Shown: positions 35,113-43,576 of the stretch, piece by piece
Layout of the letters: every line of letters begins with the position of its first letter
Numbering within the stretch: the first letter of the stretch is position 1
Origin: Pontibacter akesuensis
GTDB lineage: Bacteria > Bacteroidota > Bacteroidia > Cytophagales > Hymenobacteraceae
Direction of reading: 5' to 3'
DNA: 64,000 bases
NCBI RefSeq assembly: GCF_001611675.1
Contig: NZ_CP014766.1
Span: 3,410,001-3,474,000, forward strand
Program-made: the position numbers and the translations under genes
The notes under the pieces: model-generated
Told to the model about the DNA's origin: nothing
The model's database searches: none
What the model saw: the letters and a program-made list of their open reading frames with translations, nothing else

Positions 35113-36069
35113 GTGGAATTACCAGGTAAAAGAACAACAGGTACGAAATTAATGCAGCTTGCAGTATTCTGGGGTATCATCCTGCTCGTGCTGCTGACAG
35201 ACCTGATTAGTGCACCCCTTGCCTTGTTTGCCGGTATACTTGTAGGGTTAAGTATGGGCACCCCGTATCCTGCCAGGTTGGGCACTATCACCAGGTGTGC
35301 ACTGCAGATTTCGGTTGTTGGCCTCGGCTTTGGCATTAACCTGTACCAGGTGGCAGCAACCGGCTTAAGTGGCCTTGTTTATACCGCGGTTTCCCTGGTG
35401 GCCACGATGGTGCTGGGGCTGCTGCTGGCAAAGCTGCTGGGCGTGGAAAAAAAGCTCAATCACCTGATTTCTGCGGGTACGGCCATCTGCGGCGGAAGTG
35501 CCATTGCCGCTGTCGCACCGGCCATCAAAGCATCGGAGAAAGAAATTACTGTTGCCCTTGGAGTTGTCTTTGTACTGAATGCGCTGGCCCTGTTTGTTTT
35601 CCCCTTCCTGGGAAAGCAGCTGCACCTCTCGCAGGAGCAGTTTGGCGTGTGGGCCGCCATTGCCATTCATGACACCAGTTCGGTGGTGGGGGCGGCTACC
35701 AGCTATGGAGAAGAAGCCCTTGCCATAGCCACTACCCTCAAACTTACCCGTGCCCTATGGATTTTGCCGATGGTGCTGCTCACAGGGTTTCTGTTCAAAA
35801 CGGACGGAAAAAGAGTGTCTTTCCCTCTGTTCATACTTTTCTTCCTCACGGCCTCCATCCTAAGCACATTTCTGCAAGACTTCCAACAGGTATATGCCAT
35901 ACTTGTGCTACTGGCCAAAAAGGGGTTGATCATCAGCTTGTTCCTAACCGGGGCTGGTATCAGTCTGCCCTTGCTCAGAACAATCAGCGTCCGGCCGTTT
36001 CTGCAGGGCGCGCTCCTCTGGATTCTAGTAGCAACAGGTTCTCTTGTAGCTGTTTTTTACCTGGTATAG
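35113..36069 (+). CDS. YeiH-family (UPF0324) putative sulfate exporter
   Basis: 318 aa, start GTG 35113 (ATG 35152 is an alternative). About ten membrane helices. Characteristic segments are VGLGFGINLYQV, SAGTAICGGSAIAAVAPAIK, AIHDTSSVVGAATSYGEEAL and TLKLTRALWILPMVLLTG, all conserved in the YeiH family (Psb/UPF0324), where the CGGSAI loop is invariant. Family members have been linked to sulfate or sulfite-derived anion export and to taurine/sulfonate metabolism. Placement beside the TauE, YeeE and persulfide-type genes supports a sulfur-anion role here, perhaps removing oxidised sulfur. The cluster converges on it. Confidence 0.9.
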   Translation: MELPGKRTTGTKLMQLAVFWGIILLVLLTDLISAPLALFAGILVGLSMGTPYPARLGTITRCALQISVVGLGFGINLYQVAATGLSGLVYTAVSLVATMVLGLLLAKLLGVEKKLNHLISAGTAICGGSAIAAVAPAIKASEKEITVALGVVFVLNALALFVFPFLGKQLHLSQEQFGVWAAIAIHDTSSVVGAATSYGEEALAIATTLKLTRALWILPMVLLTGFLFKTDGKRVSFPLFILFFLTASILSTFLQDFQQVYAILVLLAKKGLIISLFLTGAGISLPLLRTISVRPFLQGALLWILVATGSLVAVFYLV

Positions 36070-36122
36070 GGGGTCCGGTCTGCGTATGATTCCTTAAAAA
36101 GAAGCAAGTATAAATGCGTTGC

Positions 36123-36172
36123 TAGCCAAGACAAAAGCCACACCTATAAAAGCGTGGCTTTTGTCTTGGCTA
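36123..36172. terminator. Bidirectional terminator between yeiH-like gene and tlpA-like operon
   Basis: The 19-bp arms 36123-36141 and 36154-36172 are exact complements (TAGCCAAGACAAAAGCCAC and partner), with a 12-base loop. Both arms carry A/T tracts, so it can end transcripts from either side. Confidence 0.85.
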
Positions 36173-36247
36173 ACGAAGTGTAAATCACCTATACTTCTAA
36201 GCAGTATAAGCTAGCCGCTACGGCTGGGTAAAAGCTTATCCATTCAC

Positions 36248-36883
36248 TTACTTCTTCACCATGCTTTGCAGAAATTTCCGCACTTCCGGCGTGTCATACG
36301 CGGCCATTCCTTCCTGCCGGGCTACGATAGTACCTTCGGGCGAGATGATGAAAGTGGTGGGGATGGCGCTGGAATAAAGCTCCTCAGGAAGTTGGGTAAC
36401 TGGCAGGTACACCGGAAAAGTGAATCCTTTCTTGTCTATAAACTTCTTCACTTTCTCCATACCGCCTTCGTCTACCGACAGCATCACAAAAGCAATGTTA
36501 TCTGAACCCACTTTATCATACAGGCTCTGGATGTTGGGCATTTCGGCGATGCAGGGCGGGCACCAGGTGGCCCAGATGTTCAGGAAAACCACCTTGCCCC
36601 GCAAACTTTCGAAAGCCACGGCTTTGCCGTTCAGGTCAACCATCTCAAAGCCGGCGCCTACCTTTTCTGCGTTGTTTGCCAAGGTGGGTTCGGAAGTGTT
36701 CTCAGCCCCTGCAGCCGTACTGACTTCAGGCACATCCGCTTTCATGATTCCGGTTGCCAGCAACACCCGCTGCACCTGGCCAATTACTTCGGTGTGCAGG
36801 CCCGTAAAGTATAGCACCCCGAAAATGGCCAGCATGACAGCCCAGCCCGGTATGTCTTTTAATGAGAATCTTTTCTTGTTCAT
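36248..36883 (-). CDS. TlpA-like membrane-anchored thioredoxin
   Basis: 211 aa. One N-terminal anchor (GWAVMLAIFGVLYFTGL), a 40-residue linker, then a thioredoxin domain facing the periplasm. The active site is WATWCPPC with Cys108 and Cys111; the cis-Pro loop is AIPTTFIISPEG. It works as a periplasmic disulfide reductase or oxidant. It is last in the minus-strand operon TauE - YeeE - DUF6691 - TlpA, 46 bases after the DUF6691 gene. The same order in a sulfur-linked operon suggests it reduces persulfide or disulfide intermediates (inference). Confidence 0.92.
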   Translation of the reverse strand: MNKKRFSLKDIPGWAVMLAIFGVLYFTGLHTEVIGQVQRVLLATGIMKADVPEVSTAAGAENTSEPTLANNAEKVGAGFEMVDLNGKAVAFESLRGKVVFLNIWATWCPPCIAEMPNIQSLYDKVGSDNIAFVMLSVDEGGMEKVKKFIDKKGFTFPVYLPVTQLPEELYSSAIPTTFIISPEGTIVARQEGMAAYDTPEVRKFLQSMVKK

Positions 36884-36929
36884 CTTTTTCCTGACATCAG
36901 TAATTCACTCTATACTTTAGATACTTCTC

Positions 36930-37343
36930 TTAGTGCGGCAGCCTGTCCCTGACAACGCCATACACATAGGTGCCTGCCAATGCGCCCCCGATGGCCACCA
37001 AAATAGCCCAGTAACTATGGCCGATGTTCACAAACATCGGTCCAGGGCACGCGCCGGTGAGGGCCCAACCCAACCCGAAGATCGTTCCCCCAACAAGGTA
37101 GCGCGGAACAGACATTTCCTTTGGCGTGAATAAGATGGGGTTTCCCTGGAAATCGCGCAGTTTATACTTCTTGATCAGGTAGGTAACGACTGTACCCAGT
37201 AAAACAGCCGTTCCGATGATACCATACATGTGAAAGGACTGGAAGCGGAACATCTCCTGAATCCTGAACCAGGAAATCGCTTCCGATTTGCTCATCACGA
37301 TGCCGAAAAGTATGCCGGCAAGTATAAATTTCAAACTTTTCAT
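36930..37343 (-). CDS. YeeE/YedE-related membrane protein, DUF6691 half
   Basis: 137 aa, four membrane helices: KFILAGILFGIVMSKSEAIS, FHMYGIIGTAVLLGTVVTYL, GGTIFGLGWALTGACPGPMF and IGGALAGTYVYGVV. The loop GWALTGACPGP is the conserved Cys motif of this half. YeeE/YedE proteins are split or fused sulfur-compound transporters; E. coli YeeE takes up thiosulfate. This gene and the next upstream (37403-37960) form the usual pair of half-size subunits. The two are 59 bases apart on the same transcript. Confidence 0.9.
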   Translation of the reverse strand: MKSLKFILAGILFGIVMSKSEAISWFRIQEMFRFQSFHMYGIIGTAVLLGTVVTYLIKKYKLRDFQGNPILFTPKEMSVPRYLVGGTIFGLGWALTGACPGPMFVNIGHSYWAILVAIGGALAGTYVYGVVRDRLPH

Positions 37344-37402
37344 CTGTAGTCAATTATAATGTGTGCATGTGGCTGGGGAGAATCCCCGGCTGTGTTTCTG
37401 CT

Positions 37403-37960
37403 TTAGAAAATGAGCGGCAGCAGCACAAACGTGGTGATCAGGCCGCCGATAAAGAAACCGATTACCGCTATAAGCGAGGGCAACTGCAGGTTGGACAGAC
37501 CACTGATGGCGTGCCCGGACGTGCAGCCCCCGGCATAGCGGGTGCCAAAACCGATGGCAAAGCCACCCAGCAGCAAAACCAGGAAGCCTTTCACCGTCAG
37601 CAGCGCTTCCAGGCCAAAGATTTCTTCCGGCTGCAGGTCATCCGGGGCAGAAATACCTAGCGCACGAAGGTCCTGCACGGTGGCTTGTGAGATCTGCACG
37701 GCTTCGTTGCTCGTGAGAAATTCTGCCGAAATAAAGCCGCCCAGAATGGCGCCCACCAGAAACAGCAGGTTCCAGATCTGTGCCCGCCAATCAAAATCGA
37801 AGAACTTTACATGGCGTCCCGCCCCACAGGCAGCGCAGATGGTGCGCAGGTTAGAAGAGAAGCCGAATGATTTTCCGAAGAACAGCAGCAGCACCATCAC
37901 AAGTGCTATTACCGCACCCGATACATACCACGGCCAGGGCTGGCTTAATAAAGCTATCAT
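37403..37960 (-). CDS. YeeE/YedE-family membrane protein
   Basis: 185 aa. N-terminal helix after [20 protein letters not shown], a middle helix pair around [20 protein letters not shown], and the signature [20 protein letters not shown] with the conserved Cys of the sulfur-substrate path, then [17 protein letters not shown]. It works with its DUF6691 partner downstream in moving thiosulfate, sulfide-derived or persulfide sulfur. An N-terminal [17 protein letters not shown] segment is also typical of the family in Bacteroidota. The upstream gene is the TauE/SafE exporter, 69 bases away. Confidence 0.92.
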   Translation of the reverse strand: MIALLSQPWPWYVSGAVIALVMVLLLFFGKSFGFSSNLRTICAACGAGRHVKFFDFDWRAQIWNLLFLVGAILGGFISAEFLTSNEAVQISQATVQDLRALGISAPDDLQPEEIFGLEALLTVKGFLVLLLGGFAIGFGTRYAGGCTSGHAISGLSNLQLPSLIAVIGFFIGGLITTFVLLPLIF

Positions 37961-38029
37961 ATCTATATTAATAATAGTTAAAAATGTACAAGTTAAAAGC
38001 CATCGCCTTTTAATTACACAAGCAGTGGG

Positions 38030-38893
38030 CTAGGCGAAAAATATTTCTTTGATGATGATGTAGATACCCATCAGCAGCACGAACCAACCGAATGAGGTCT
38101 TTAGTTTGTCTGCATGAATTTTAGTGGAGAGGAACGTGCCAAGAAAGATGCCGGAGATGGAGATGGTAGAGAAGATGCCAAGAAAGACCCAGTCAATTTC
38201 GTAGTTATACACATCGCCGATAAAACCAAAAAGCGATTTTACCGCAATGATGAGCAGAGAAGTACCCACGGCCAACTTCATATCCAGTTTACTGAACAGC
38301 ACCAGCGCCGGAATGATCAGGAACCCCCCGCCCGCACCCACCAAACCGGTAAGGGTACCTACCACCAGACCTTCTGCCAGAACACCGGCATAGTTAAACT
38401 TCTGCTCCGGCAGGCCAACAGGTGCCGTAGTTTCCTGCTCCTCCAAAAGCGCTGGAGCGGTATTCTCATCTACTGCGTCAAGGGGCTTTGTGGGTGTTTT
38501 CTTCTTTCTGATCATGCTGATAGAAGCAAACACCATCAGACCGGCAAACAGCAGCATCAGCAGCACACCCTTGGTTACCGCCAAATCGCCTACTGTGAAA
38601 AGGTCTTCCGGAATGGCCGGTATCAGGTAGCGGCGCGTCAGGAAAACCGCCACAAGGGAGGGCAACCCGAACACCACCGCCGTTTTTATACTTACCAGCC
38701 CTTTCTGATAAAATTTGTAGCTGCCCACCAGGCTCGTTAGGCCCACAATAAACAGCGAATAAGCCGTGGAGATGACGGGGCTAAGGCCGATCAGGTAAAC
38801 AAGTACGGGCACGGTAAGGATGGAGCCGCCGCCGCCGATCAGGCCGAGTGATAAACCGATGAGCATGGCTGCGAGGTAACCTAATATTTCCAT
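38030..38893 (-). CDS. Sulfite exporter TauE/SafE family protein
   Basis: 287 aa from ATG 38893 (14 upstream in-frame codons overlap the -7 promoter region). Eight helices in two inverted halves: AMLIGLSLGLIGGGGSILTV and GVLAEGLVVGTLTGLVGAGG with the duplicated GxxGxGGG/GAGGG loops of TauE. A polar loop between the halves contains a Lys/Pro/Glu-rich stretch. The family exports sulfite, sulfoacetate or related anions. It is first in the minus-strand sulfur operon and its promoter holds a GTGA-N6-TCAC palindrome (38951-38964), also seen before the MBL-rhodanese gene. Confidence 0.92.
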   Translation of the reverse strand: MEILGYLAAMLIGLSLGLIGGGGSILTVPVLVYLIGLSPVISTAYSLFIVGLTSLVGSYKFYQKGLVSIKTAVVFGLPSLVAVFLTRRYLIPAIPEDLFTVGDLAVTKGVLLMLLFAGLMVFASISMIRKKKTPTKPLDAVDENTAPALLEEQETTAPVGLPEQKFNYAGVLAEGLVVGTLTGLVGAGGGFLIIPALVLFSKLDMKLAVGTSLLIIAVKSLFGFIGDVYNYEIDWVFLGIFSTISISGIFLGTFLSTKIHADKLKTSFGWFVLLMGIYIIIKEIFFA

Positions 38894-38920
38894 TCTAAAG
38901 TGTTTTTCTGTGCAACGATA

Positions 38921-38964
38921 CAAAGGTACAGGCAACTGTAACCTGCCGCAGTGACTCCTGTCAC
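38921..38964 (-). promoter_or_regulatory. Crp/Fnr-type promoter of the sulfur operon
   Basis: On the minus strand a TACCTTTG -7 box (38928-38921) is preceded, after exactly 22 bases, by the palindrome GTGACAGGAGTCAC (38964-38951) in place of a -33 TTG. This is GTGA-N6-TCAC, the half-site form bound by many Crp/Fnr proteins. The same layout and spacing recur at 41419-41462. The Crp/Fnr gene between the two targets is the obvious candidate regulator (inference). Confidence 0.7.
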
Positions 38965-39163
38965 AGAGTAAAGTTATAATTTAAAGCCTTCATAAATGAA
39001 CGTGTGTGAGAAGTTGCGCATTTAGAAAACAAAGACAAGCGTGGAACTGGAATAGGGCAGTTTCACCTTATCAGCTTCTATGGCCATCAGAAACAGAGCT
39101 TCTGTCACACTGGCCGCTGCTCCTGTACGCGTAGAACGTGTATGGCGCTGAATCTCTGATCTC

Positions 39164-39811
39164 CTATACTGCTGTCAGGTTGTGCACCTCGATGTAGTTC
39201 CGGTGCAAAGTGATGGCACGGGCCTGCTCCAGCTTTTTAAGTAATCTGGAGATTACCTCCCGGGAGCTGTTCAGTTCACTGGCGATTTGCTGATGGGAAA
39301 GCCTGATCTCGTTCCCACTTACCTGCACGTGGCGCTTCAGGTAGAATAGCAGCCGTTCGTCAAGGGCCTTGAAAGCGATACTGTCCAGCGTTTGCAGCAG
39401 CTCTTCGAAACGCTGGCGGTAAGAGGCTATCACGAAGTGATGCCAGGATTTATACTTGGCCAGCCAAGCCTCAGAGAGGTGCGAAGGAATCAACACTATT
39501 TCTGATGCGTCTACGGCCTTTACCCTGATCTGGCTTTGCTCCTCACGCGCGGTACACATCATAGAGAGGGCGCAGGCATTTCCGGGCTCCAGGTAGTACA
39601 GCAGAAACTCATTGCCCTCATCGTCTTCGCGGTATACTTTCAGCAGTCCGCTCAGCAGCAGCACGGTTGATCTGATGTACTGCCCCGTTCGAAGGGCCTC
39701 TTCTCCCGCAGCAAGCTTTTTAATATTGCTGTTTTGCAGGATGTCTTTGGCAAGAGGCAGTTCAAACTGCGGGAATTGCTGCAATAGTATGTTCTTGTGT
39801 GTACTTTCCAT
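39164..39811 (-). CDS. Crp/Fnr-family transcriptional regulator
   Basis: 215 aa. The N-terminal cyclic-nucleotide-binding-like beta roll (IKKLAAGEEALRTGQYIRST, LLSGLLKVYREDDEGNEFLL, YYLEPGNACALSMMC) is joined by a long helix to a winged helix. The recognition helix region is LSHQQIASELNSSREVISRL. There is no N-terminal Cys cluster, so an Fnr-type Fe-S sensor is unlikely. Cys residues at NACALSMMC could be redox- or sulfide-sensitive (guess). It lies between the MBL-rhodanese gene and the TauE operon, both of which have a GTGA-N6-TCAC promoter site. Confidence 0.92.
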   Translation of the reverse strand: MESTHKNILLQQFPQFELPLAKDILQNSNIKKLAAGEEALRTGQYIRSTVLLLSGLLKVYREDDEGNEFLLYYLEPGNACALSMMCTAREEQSQIRVKAVDASEIVLIPSHLSEAWLAKYKSWHHFVIASYRQRFEELLQTLDSIAFKALDERLLFYLKRHVQVSGNEIRLSHQQIASELNSSREVISRLLKKLEQARAITLHRNYIEVHNLTAV

Positions 39812-39835
39812 CGGTCAGAGTTAGCTTAACCTATT

Positions 39836-39925
39836 TTGTCATCCTGAAAGAATCTTGGCGGCGAGCGCTGTATCTGTTTAACAACCCTGACTGACGCTCG
39901 CATACAGGTTTCTTCCAGAATGACA
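39836..39925. repeat. REP-like intergenic palindrome
   Basis: Arms TTGTCATCCTGAAAGAATC (from 39836) and TTTCTTCCAGAATGACA (39909-39925) pair with two wobbles. An inner GCGAGCG/CGCTCGC stem makes a cruciform. Very similar GTCATCCTGAAAG elements are, from memory, frequent between genes of Hymenobacteraceae. A related fragment with GTCGTCGAGATGACA lies near 62636-62650. Confidence 0.6.
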
Positions 39926-40009
39926 GCATCTATTTATACTTCAAACCAAACCTGCCCTGGTACTTATGCAGCGAAAAGTGTAGCCGCTCGATTGTGCGAT
40001 GTCCGTGTG

Positions 40010-41350
40010 TCAGGCTTGCTTTAATGCAGTAACAGCCTCACTCATATCCAGTACGTCAACCGGTAGCTGACTTTCAAGGATGCTGCTGCCTGCTGCGGAG
40101 CGGTAGCCACCGGCGCAATGCACCACCACAGGCTTGCCTGTAGGTATTTCATGGACACGGGCGCGCAGTTCCGGTAAGGGAATGTTGATGGCGCCATCGA
40201 AAAACTTGCCCGCCTTTACTTCTGAGACGTTCCGGATATCCACAATGGTATAGCCAGCCTTGTTTGCCTGAAATGTTTCCGCGCTGAATGTGGTACTATT
40301 TTCGCCAGCTTTGGTATCATACACAAAGGCGCCCTCTATCAGCAACTCATACCCAATTTTGGCGGCTTTGCTGATTACCTCGTCCAGCTCAGCATCGCTT
40401 TCAGCAAGCAGGTAATAGCGCTCGTCCGGGCGCACGATGCTCCCGAGCCAAGTTTCAAACTTGCCGCCGTTCTGAATGTTAATGGCTCCTTTGATGTGCC
40501 CCTTCTTAAAGGTTTTCTCCCCGCGAACATCCACAACAATGGCGCCTTCCGCCGGTGTGAAGTTTTTCTCCAGCCTTGGCACGCCTTCTATACTTAGGGT
40601 GTAGGCCGGGGCTCCCTGCTTGTTCAGCGCTACATCGTAGCCGAAATAAGCGGGTATGAACGGTTGGTCTTCTGTCAGTACTTCTACAAAGGCCTCCTCG
40701 CTCATTTGCTGCAGTGCATAGTTGTTCAGTTTCTCTGCGCCAATGGTGCTGCTGTTGGCCTCACTCAGGCCTTTGCCGCAAAGCGTTCCTGCGCCGTGTG
40801 CCGGGTATACGAGCACCGCATTGTTTAGCTTCATCAGCTTTTCGCGGGTGCTGCGGTACATTTGGCGGGCAAGCTCCTCGCGCTTTGCCGTTATGTTGCC
40901 GGCACTCTCGCGCAGGTCCGGGCGGCCTACGTCGCCAATAAACAGGGTATCGCCTGTAAACACAGCTTTGTCTTTGCCCTCATGCTCCAGCACAATGCTG
41001 ATGCCATCAGGGGAGTGGCCGGGCGTGTGAATGGACCTGAGTGTTACCTCACCCAACTGTACTACATCACCGTCATCAAATGCTTGGTGCGGGTAATCGG
41101 CACTAACCGAGCTGTGCGCATAAATAGTGGCGCCTGTTTTCTGGTGAATTTCCAGGTGGGAGCTGACAAAGTCGGCGTGCGGGTGCGTTTCAATGATCCC
41201 AACTATTTTAGCGTTGTTGGCCTCTGCGTAATCGTAATATGGCTGCGGGTTGCGCGCAGGGTCGATGAGAATGATTTCGTTTCTGTTTTCGCTTAGGATG
41301 GCGTAGGCATAATGCGCCAGGCCCTTGTCTTCGAACTGCTGTACCTTCAT
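40010..41350 (-). CDS. MBL-fold hydrolase with two rhodanese domains (persulfide dioxygenase-like)
   Basis: 446 aa. Residues 1-240 are a metallo-beta-lactamase fold of the glyoxalase II/ETHE1 type: THPHADFVSSH for metal binding, HTPGHSPDGI, FTGDTLFIGDVGRPDL and PAHGAGTLCGKGL. Two rhodanese domains follow. The first (about 265-345) has lost its catalytic Cys (YYLLAESDAE at the loop). The second (about 370-446) keeps it in VVVHCAGGYRSA (Cys412). Such fusions oxidise glutathione- or protein-persulfides and move sulfane sulfur during sulfide detoxification. The gene heads the sulfur region with the same Crp-type promoter as the TauE operon. Confidence 0.9.
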   Translation of the reverse strand: MKVQQFEDKGLAHYAYAILSENRNEIILIDPARNPQPYYDYAEANNAKIVGIIETHPHADFVSSHLEIHQKTGATIYAHSSVSADYPHQAFDDGDVVQLGEVTLRSIHTPGHSPDGISIVLEHEGKDKAVFTGDTLFIGDVGRPDLRESAGNITAKREELARQMYRSTREKLMKLNNAVLVYPAHGAGTLCGKGLSEANSSTIGAEKLNNYALQQMSEEAFVEVLTEDQPFIPAYFGYDVALNKQGAPAYTLSIEGVPRLEKNFTPAEGAIVVDVRGEKTFKKGHIKGAINIQNGGKFETWLGSIVRPDERYYLLAESDAELDEVISKAAKIGYELLIEGAFVYDTKAGENSTTFSAETFQANKAGYTIVDIRNVSEVKAGKFFDGAINIPLPELRARVHEIPTGKPVVVHCAGGYRSAAGSSILESQLPVDVLDMSEAVTALKQA

Positions 41351-41418
41351 AGCAAAATTTTATTGTTGTTTTTGAAGCTTTATACTTCCTGCTTTTCTTT
41401 TACCTTGATTTCCTGTTA

Positions 41419-41462
41419 CAAAGTTACGAGCCGCACTTTCCTGGTTCAGTGATGTTTGTCAC
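41419..41462 (-). promoter_or_regulatory. Crp/Fnr-type promoter of the MBL-rhodanese gene
   Basis: On the minus strand TAACTTTG (41426-41419) is preceded after exactly 22 bases by GTGACAAACATCAC (41462-41449), a GTGA-N6-TCAC palindrome. Spacing and orientation equal those of the TauE-operon promoter, as expected for a class II-like activator that substitutes for the -33 element. Confidence 0.7.
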
Positions 41463-41502
41463 ACACCTTGTTTTATTTACGTTCGTAGCGGTGGGTAAAA
41501 CA

Positions 41503-41535
41503 AAAGGGCCATACTTGAATGAAGTATGGCCCTTT
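41503..41535 (-). terminator. Terminator of prfC
   Basis: AAAGGGCCATACTT (41503-41516) pairs with AAGTATGGCCCTTT (41522-41535). On the minus strand it is followed by TTGTTTT. It lies 25 bases beyond the prfC stop and contains the ATACTT motif common in this genome. Confidence 0.85.
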
Positions 41536-41559
41536 CTATAAAATGCATTGTTAACTCTT

Positions 41560-43155
41560 TTACTTCACCGCATCAAACTTAAAGTCGGAGGTGAGGTGGA
41601 ACTTGATGGCCGGGTAATGCTCCTGCACCGAGCGCAGCGTCCAGGCGGTGTCGGCGAAGAACACGGGGTTTTCATCTTTGTCGTATGCAATCTGGCTGCC
41701 TTTTAAAGAGATAAAGCGGCTGAGTATATCTTTGTCGTCTGACGTGATCCAGCAGGCTTTATGGTAGTTGAGCGAGTACAGGTCGCAGGTGGCCCCGTAT
41801 TCCTGCAGCAGCCGGAACTTGATCACGTCGAACTGCAGTTCGCCCACCGTGCCGATGATTTTGCGGCTGCCCGGTTGCTGCAGAAAAAGCTGCGCCACGC
41901 CCTCGTCTGTCAGCTGCCGGATGCCTTTCTCCAGTTGCTTTGTCTTGAAGGGGTCCTTGTTCACCACCTCGCGGAATATCTCGGGCGAAAAGCTAGGAAT
42001 GCCCTTGTACTGCAGCACCTCGCCCTCGGTCAGCGTATCGCCGATTTTGAAGTAGCCGCTGTCGTAGAGGCCCACCACGTCGCCTGGCCAGGCCTCTTCC
42101 AGCAGGCTCTTCTCGTTTGCCATAAAGCTGGTGGGGCTGGAAAAGCGCACCTTCTTATCAAGCCTGGTATGGTAGTACAGTTTGTTGCGTTCAAACTTGC
42201 CCGAGCAAATGCGGCAGAAAGCGATGCGGTCGCGGTGGTTGGGATCGAGGTTGGCGTGTATCTTGAAAATGAAGCCGCTGAAGGCATTTTCCTCGGGGCG
42301 TACTTCGCGCTGAGAGGCCTCAGTTGGCTGCGGTGCCGGCGCTACCTTCACAAAGGTATCCAGCAGCTCGCCCACCCCGAAATTGTAGATGGCGCTTCCG
42401 AAGAACACCGGTGCCAGGTACCCTTCCTGGTACAGCTCCAGGTTAAAATCCTCGTAATACTCCTCCAGAAAAGCCACATCCTCCCGTAGCGTCTCGGCTG
42501 GTTTTGTGCCGATAAAGTCATCCACCGCACTGTCGGTAATGTCGCCCACGGCAACTATGTTTTCTGAGCGCTTGGTTTTGTTCGGCGTGAAGAGGCGGAG
42601 TTCCTTATCATAGATATTGTACACGCCCTTAAACGTGCTGCCAATGCCGATGGGCCAGCTCAGGGGGCGCACGTGGATGTTCAGCTCTCTTTCCAGTTCG
42701 TCCAGCAACTCGTAGGGGTCACGGCCTTCGCGGTCCATTTTGTTGATGAAAACGATAACGGGCGTGTTGCGCATGCGGCATACTTCCATCAGCCGGCGCG
42801 TTTGCTCTTCCACACCTTTCACGCAGTCCACCACCAGAATCACACTATCCACGGCGGAGAGGGTACGGTAAGTGTCTTCGGCAAAATCCTTGTGGCCGGG
42901 TGTGTCGAGGATGTTCACTTTGTGGCCGGCATACTCAAAGCCCATCACCGAAGTAGCCACCGAAATACCACGCTGTTTCTCTATCTCCAGGAAGTCGGAG
43001 GTGGCGGCCTTAGTAATTTTATTGCTTTTCACGGCTCCGGCCGTGTTGATGGCTCCCCCGAACAAGAGTAGTTTCTCGGTAAGGGTTGTCTTGCCCGCAT
43101 CGGGGTGGCTGATAATGGCAAAAGTGCGCCTGCGCAGAATTTCTTCCGGTATCAT
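41560..43155 (-). CDS. prfC: Peptide chain release factor 3
   Basis: 531 aa. RF3 is the GTPase that removes RF1/RF2 from the ribosome after termination. GTP-binding motifs are complete: [14 protein letters not shown] (P-loop), [20 protein letters not shown] (switch I region), [14 protein letters not shown] (switch II) and [20 protein letters not shown] (NKxD). The middle domain has [22 protein letters not shown] strands, and the C-terminus the RF3-specific QLFLQQPG...[19 protein letters not shown] block. The length equals the family's (about 530 aa). It is monocistronic. Confidence 0.97.
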   Translation of the reverse strand: MIPEEILRRRTFAIISHPDAGKTTLTEKLLLFGGAINTAGAVKSNKITKAATSDFLEIEKQRGISVATSVMGFEYAGHKVNILDTPGHKDFAEDTYRTLSAVDSVILVVDCVKGVEEQTRRLMEVCRMRNTPVIVFINKMDREGRDPYELLDELERELNIHVRPLSWPIGIGSTFKGVYNIYDKELRLFTPNKTKRSENIVAVGDITDSAVDDFIGTKPAETLREDVAFLEEYYEDFNLELYQEGYLAPVFFGSAIYNFGVGELLDTFVKVAPAPQPTEASQREVRPEENAFSGFIFKIHANLDPNHRDRIAFCRICSGKFERNKLYYHTRLDKKVRFSSPTSFMANEKSLLEEAWPGDVVGLYDSGYFKIGDTLTEGEVLQYKGIPSFSPEIFREVVNKDPFKTKQLEKGIRQLTDEGVAQLFLQQPGSRKIIGTVGELQFDVIKFRLLQEYGATCDLYSLNYHKACWITSDDKDILSRFISLKGSQIAYDKDENPVFFADTAWTLRSVQEHYPAIKFHLTSDFKFDAVK

Positions 43156-43534
43156 AGTATAAAAGTATTCGCTGACCTCAACAGCCAGTTAAATTCAAGT
43201 ATAGGAAAATGCCCGTTGCCTCGGCCCTGTCTCGAAAAGGAGGCGTTATTTCAGGGGGAGTGGGAGTGTTTTGGCTGTGATGCAGCACAAAACCTAGTAA
43301 AGGTACTACATAGTAGAGTAGGGTGCAAAAAAGGCTCGTTGTGTTGAAATTCTCAAAGCCGCTTGATGTTAAAGCACCTTGTATTTACTTATAGAGTGCA
43401 GTAAGTATAAAGCAGTTTTCAGGACCACAGCAAATGGAGCCAGCGTGCTTATAAAATTCACGAAACAGAAAACTCATTTTTCTGAAATTAACCAGTCAAA
43501 GTATAACTTCCGGGGCAACAAATTGAGAATTAGT
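43156..43534. other. Intergenic upstream of curlin gene
   Basis: AT-rich spacer with several AAGTATA motifs. The long open frame that runs into the curlin gene from 43379 has no protein-like content here. Confidence 0.4.
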
Positions 43535-43553
43535 AAGTATATAAATTATACTT
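43535..43553 (+). promoter_or_regulatory. Palindrome overlapping the putative curlin promoter
   Basis: AAGTATATAAATTATACTT is symmetrical apart from its central bases and runs into TATACTTTG, a near -7 box. A TTG at 43523-43525 is at about the right distance. The start codon is 24 bases downstream. It could be a repressor site or just a doubled copy of the genome-wide AAGTATA motif. Confidence 0.4.
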
Positions 43554-43576
43554 TGTTTATAATAATTAGGATATTC

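Noticed and set aside
39095..39108. Third Crp-type site (AGAG-N6-TCAC) near the regulator gene
   Set aside because: Only one half-site is intact and no promoter box lies at the 22-base spacing.
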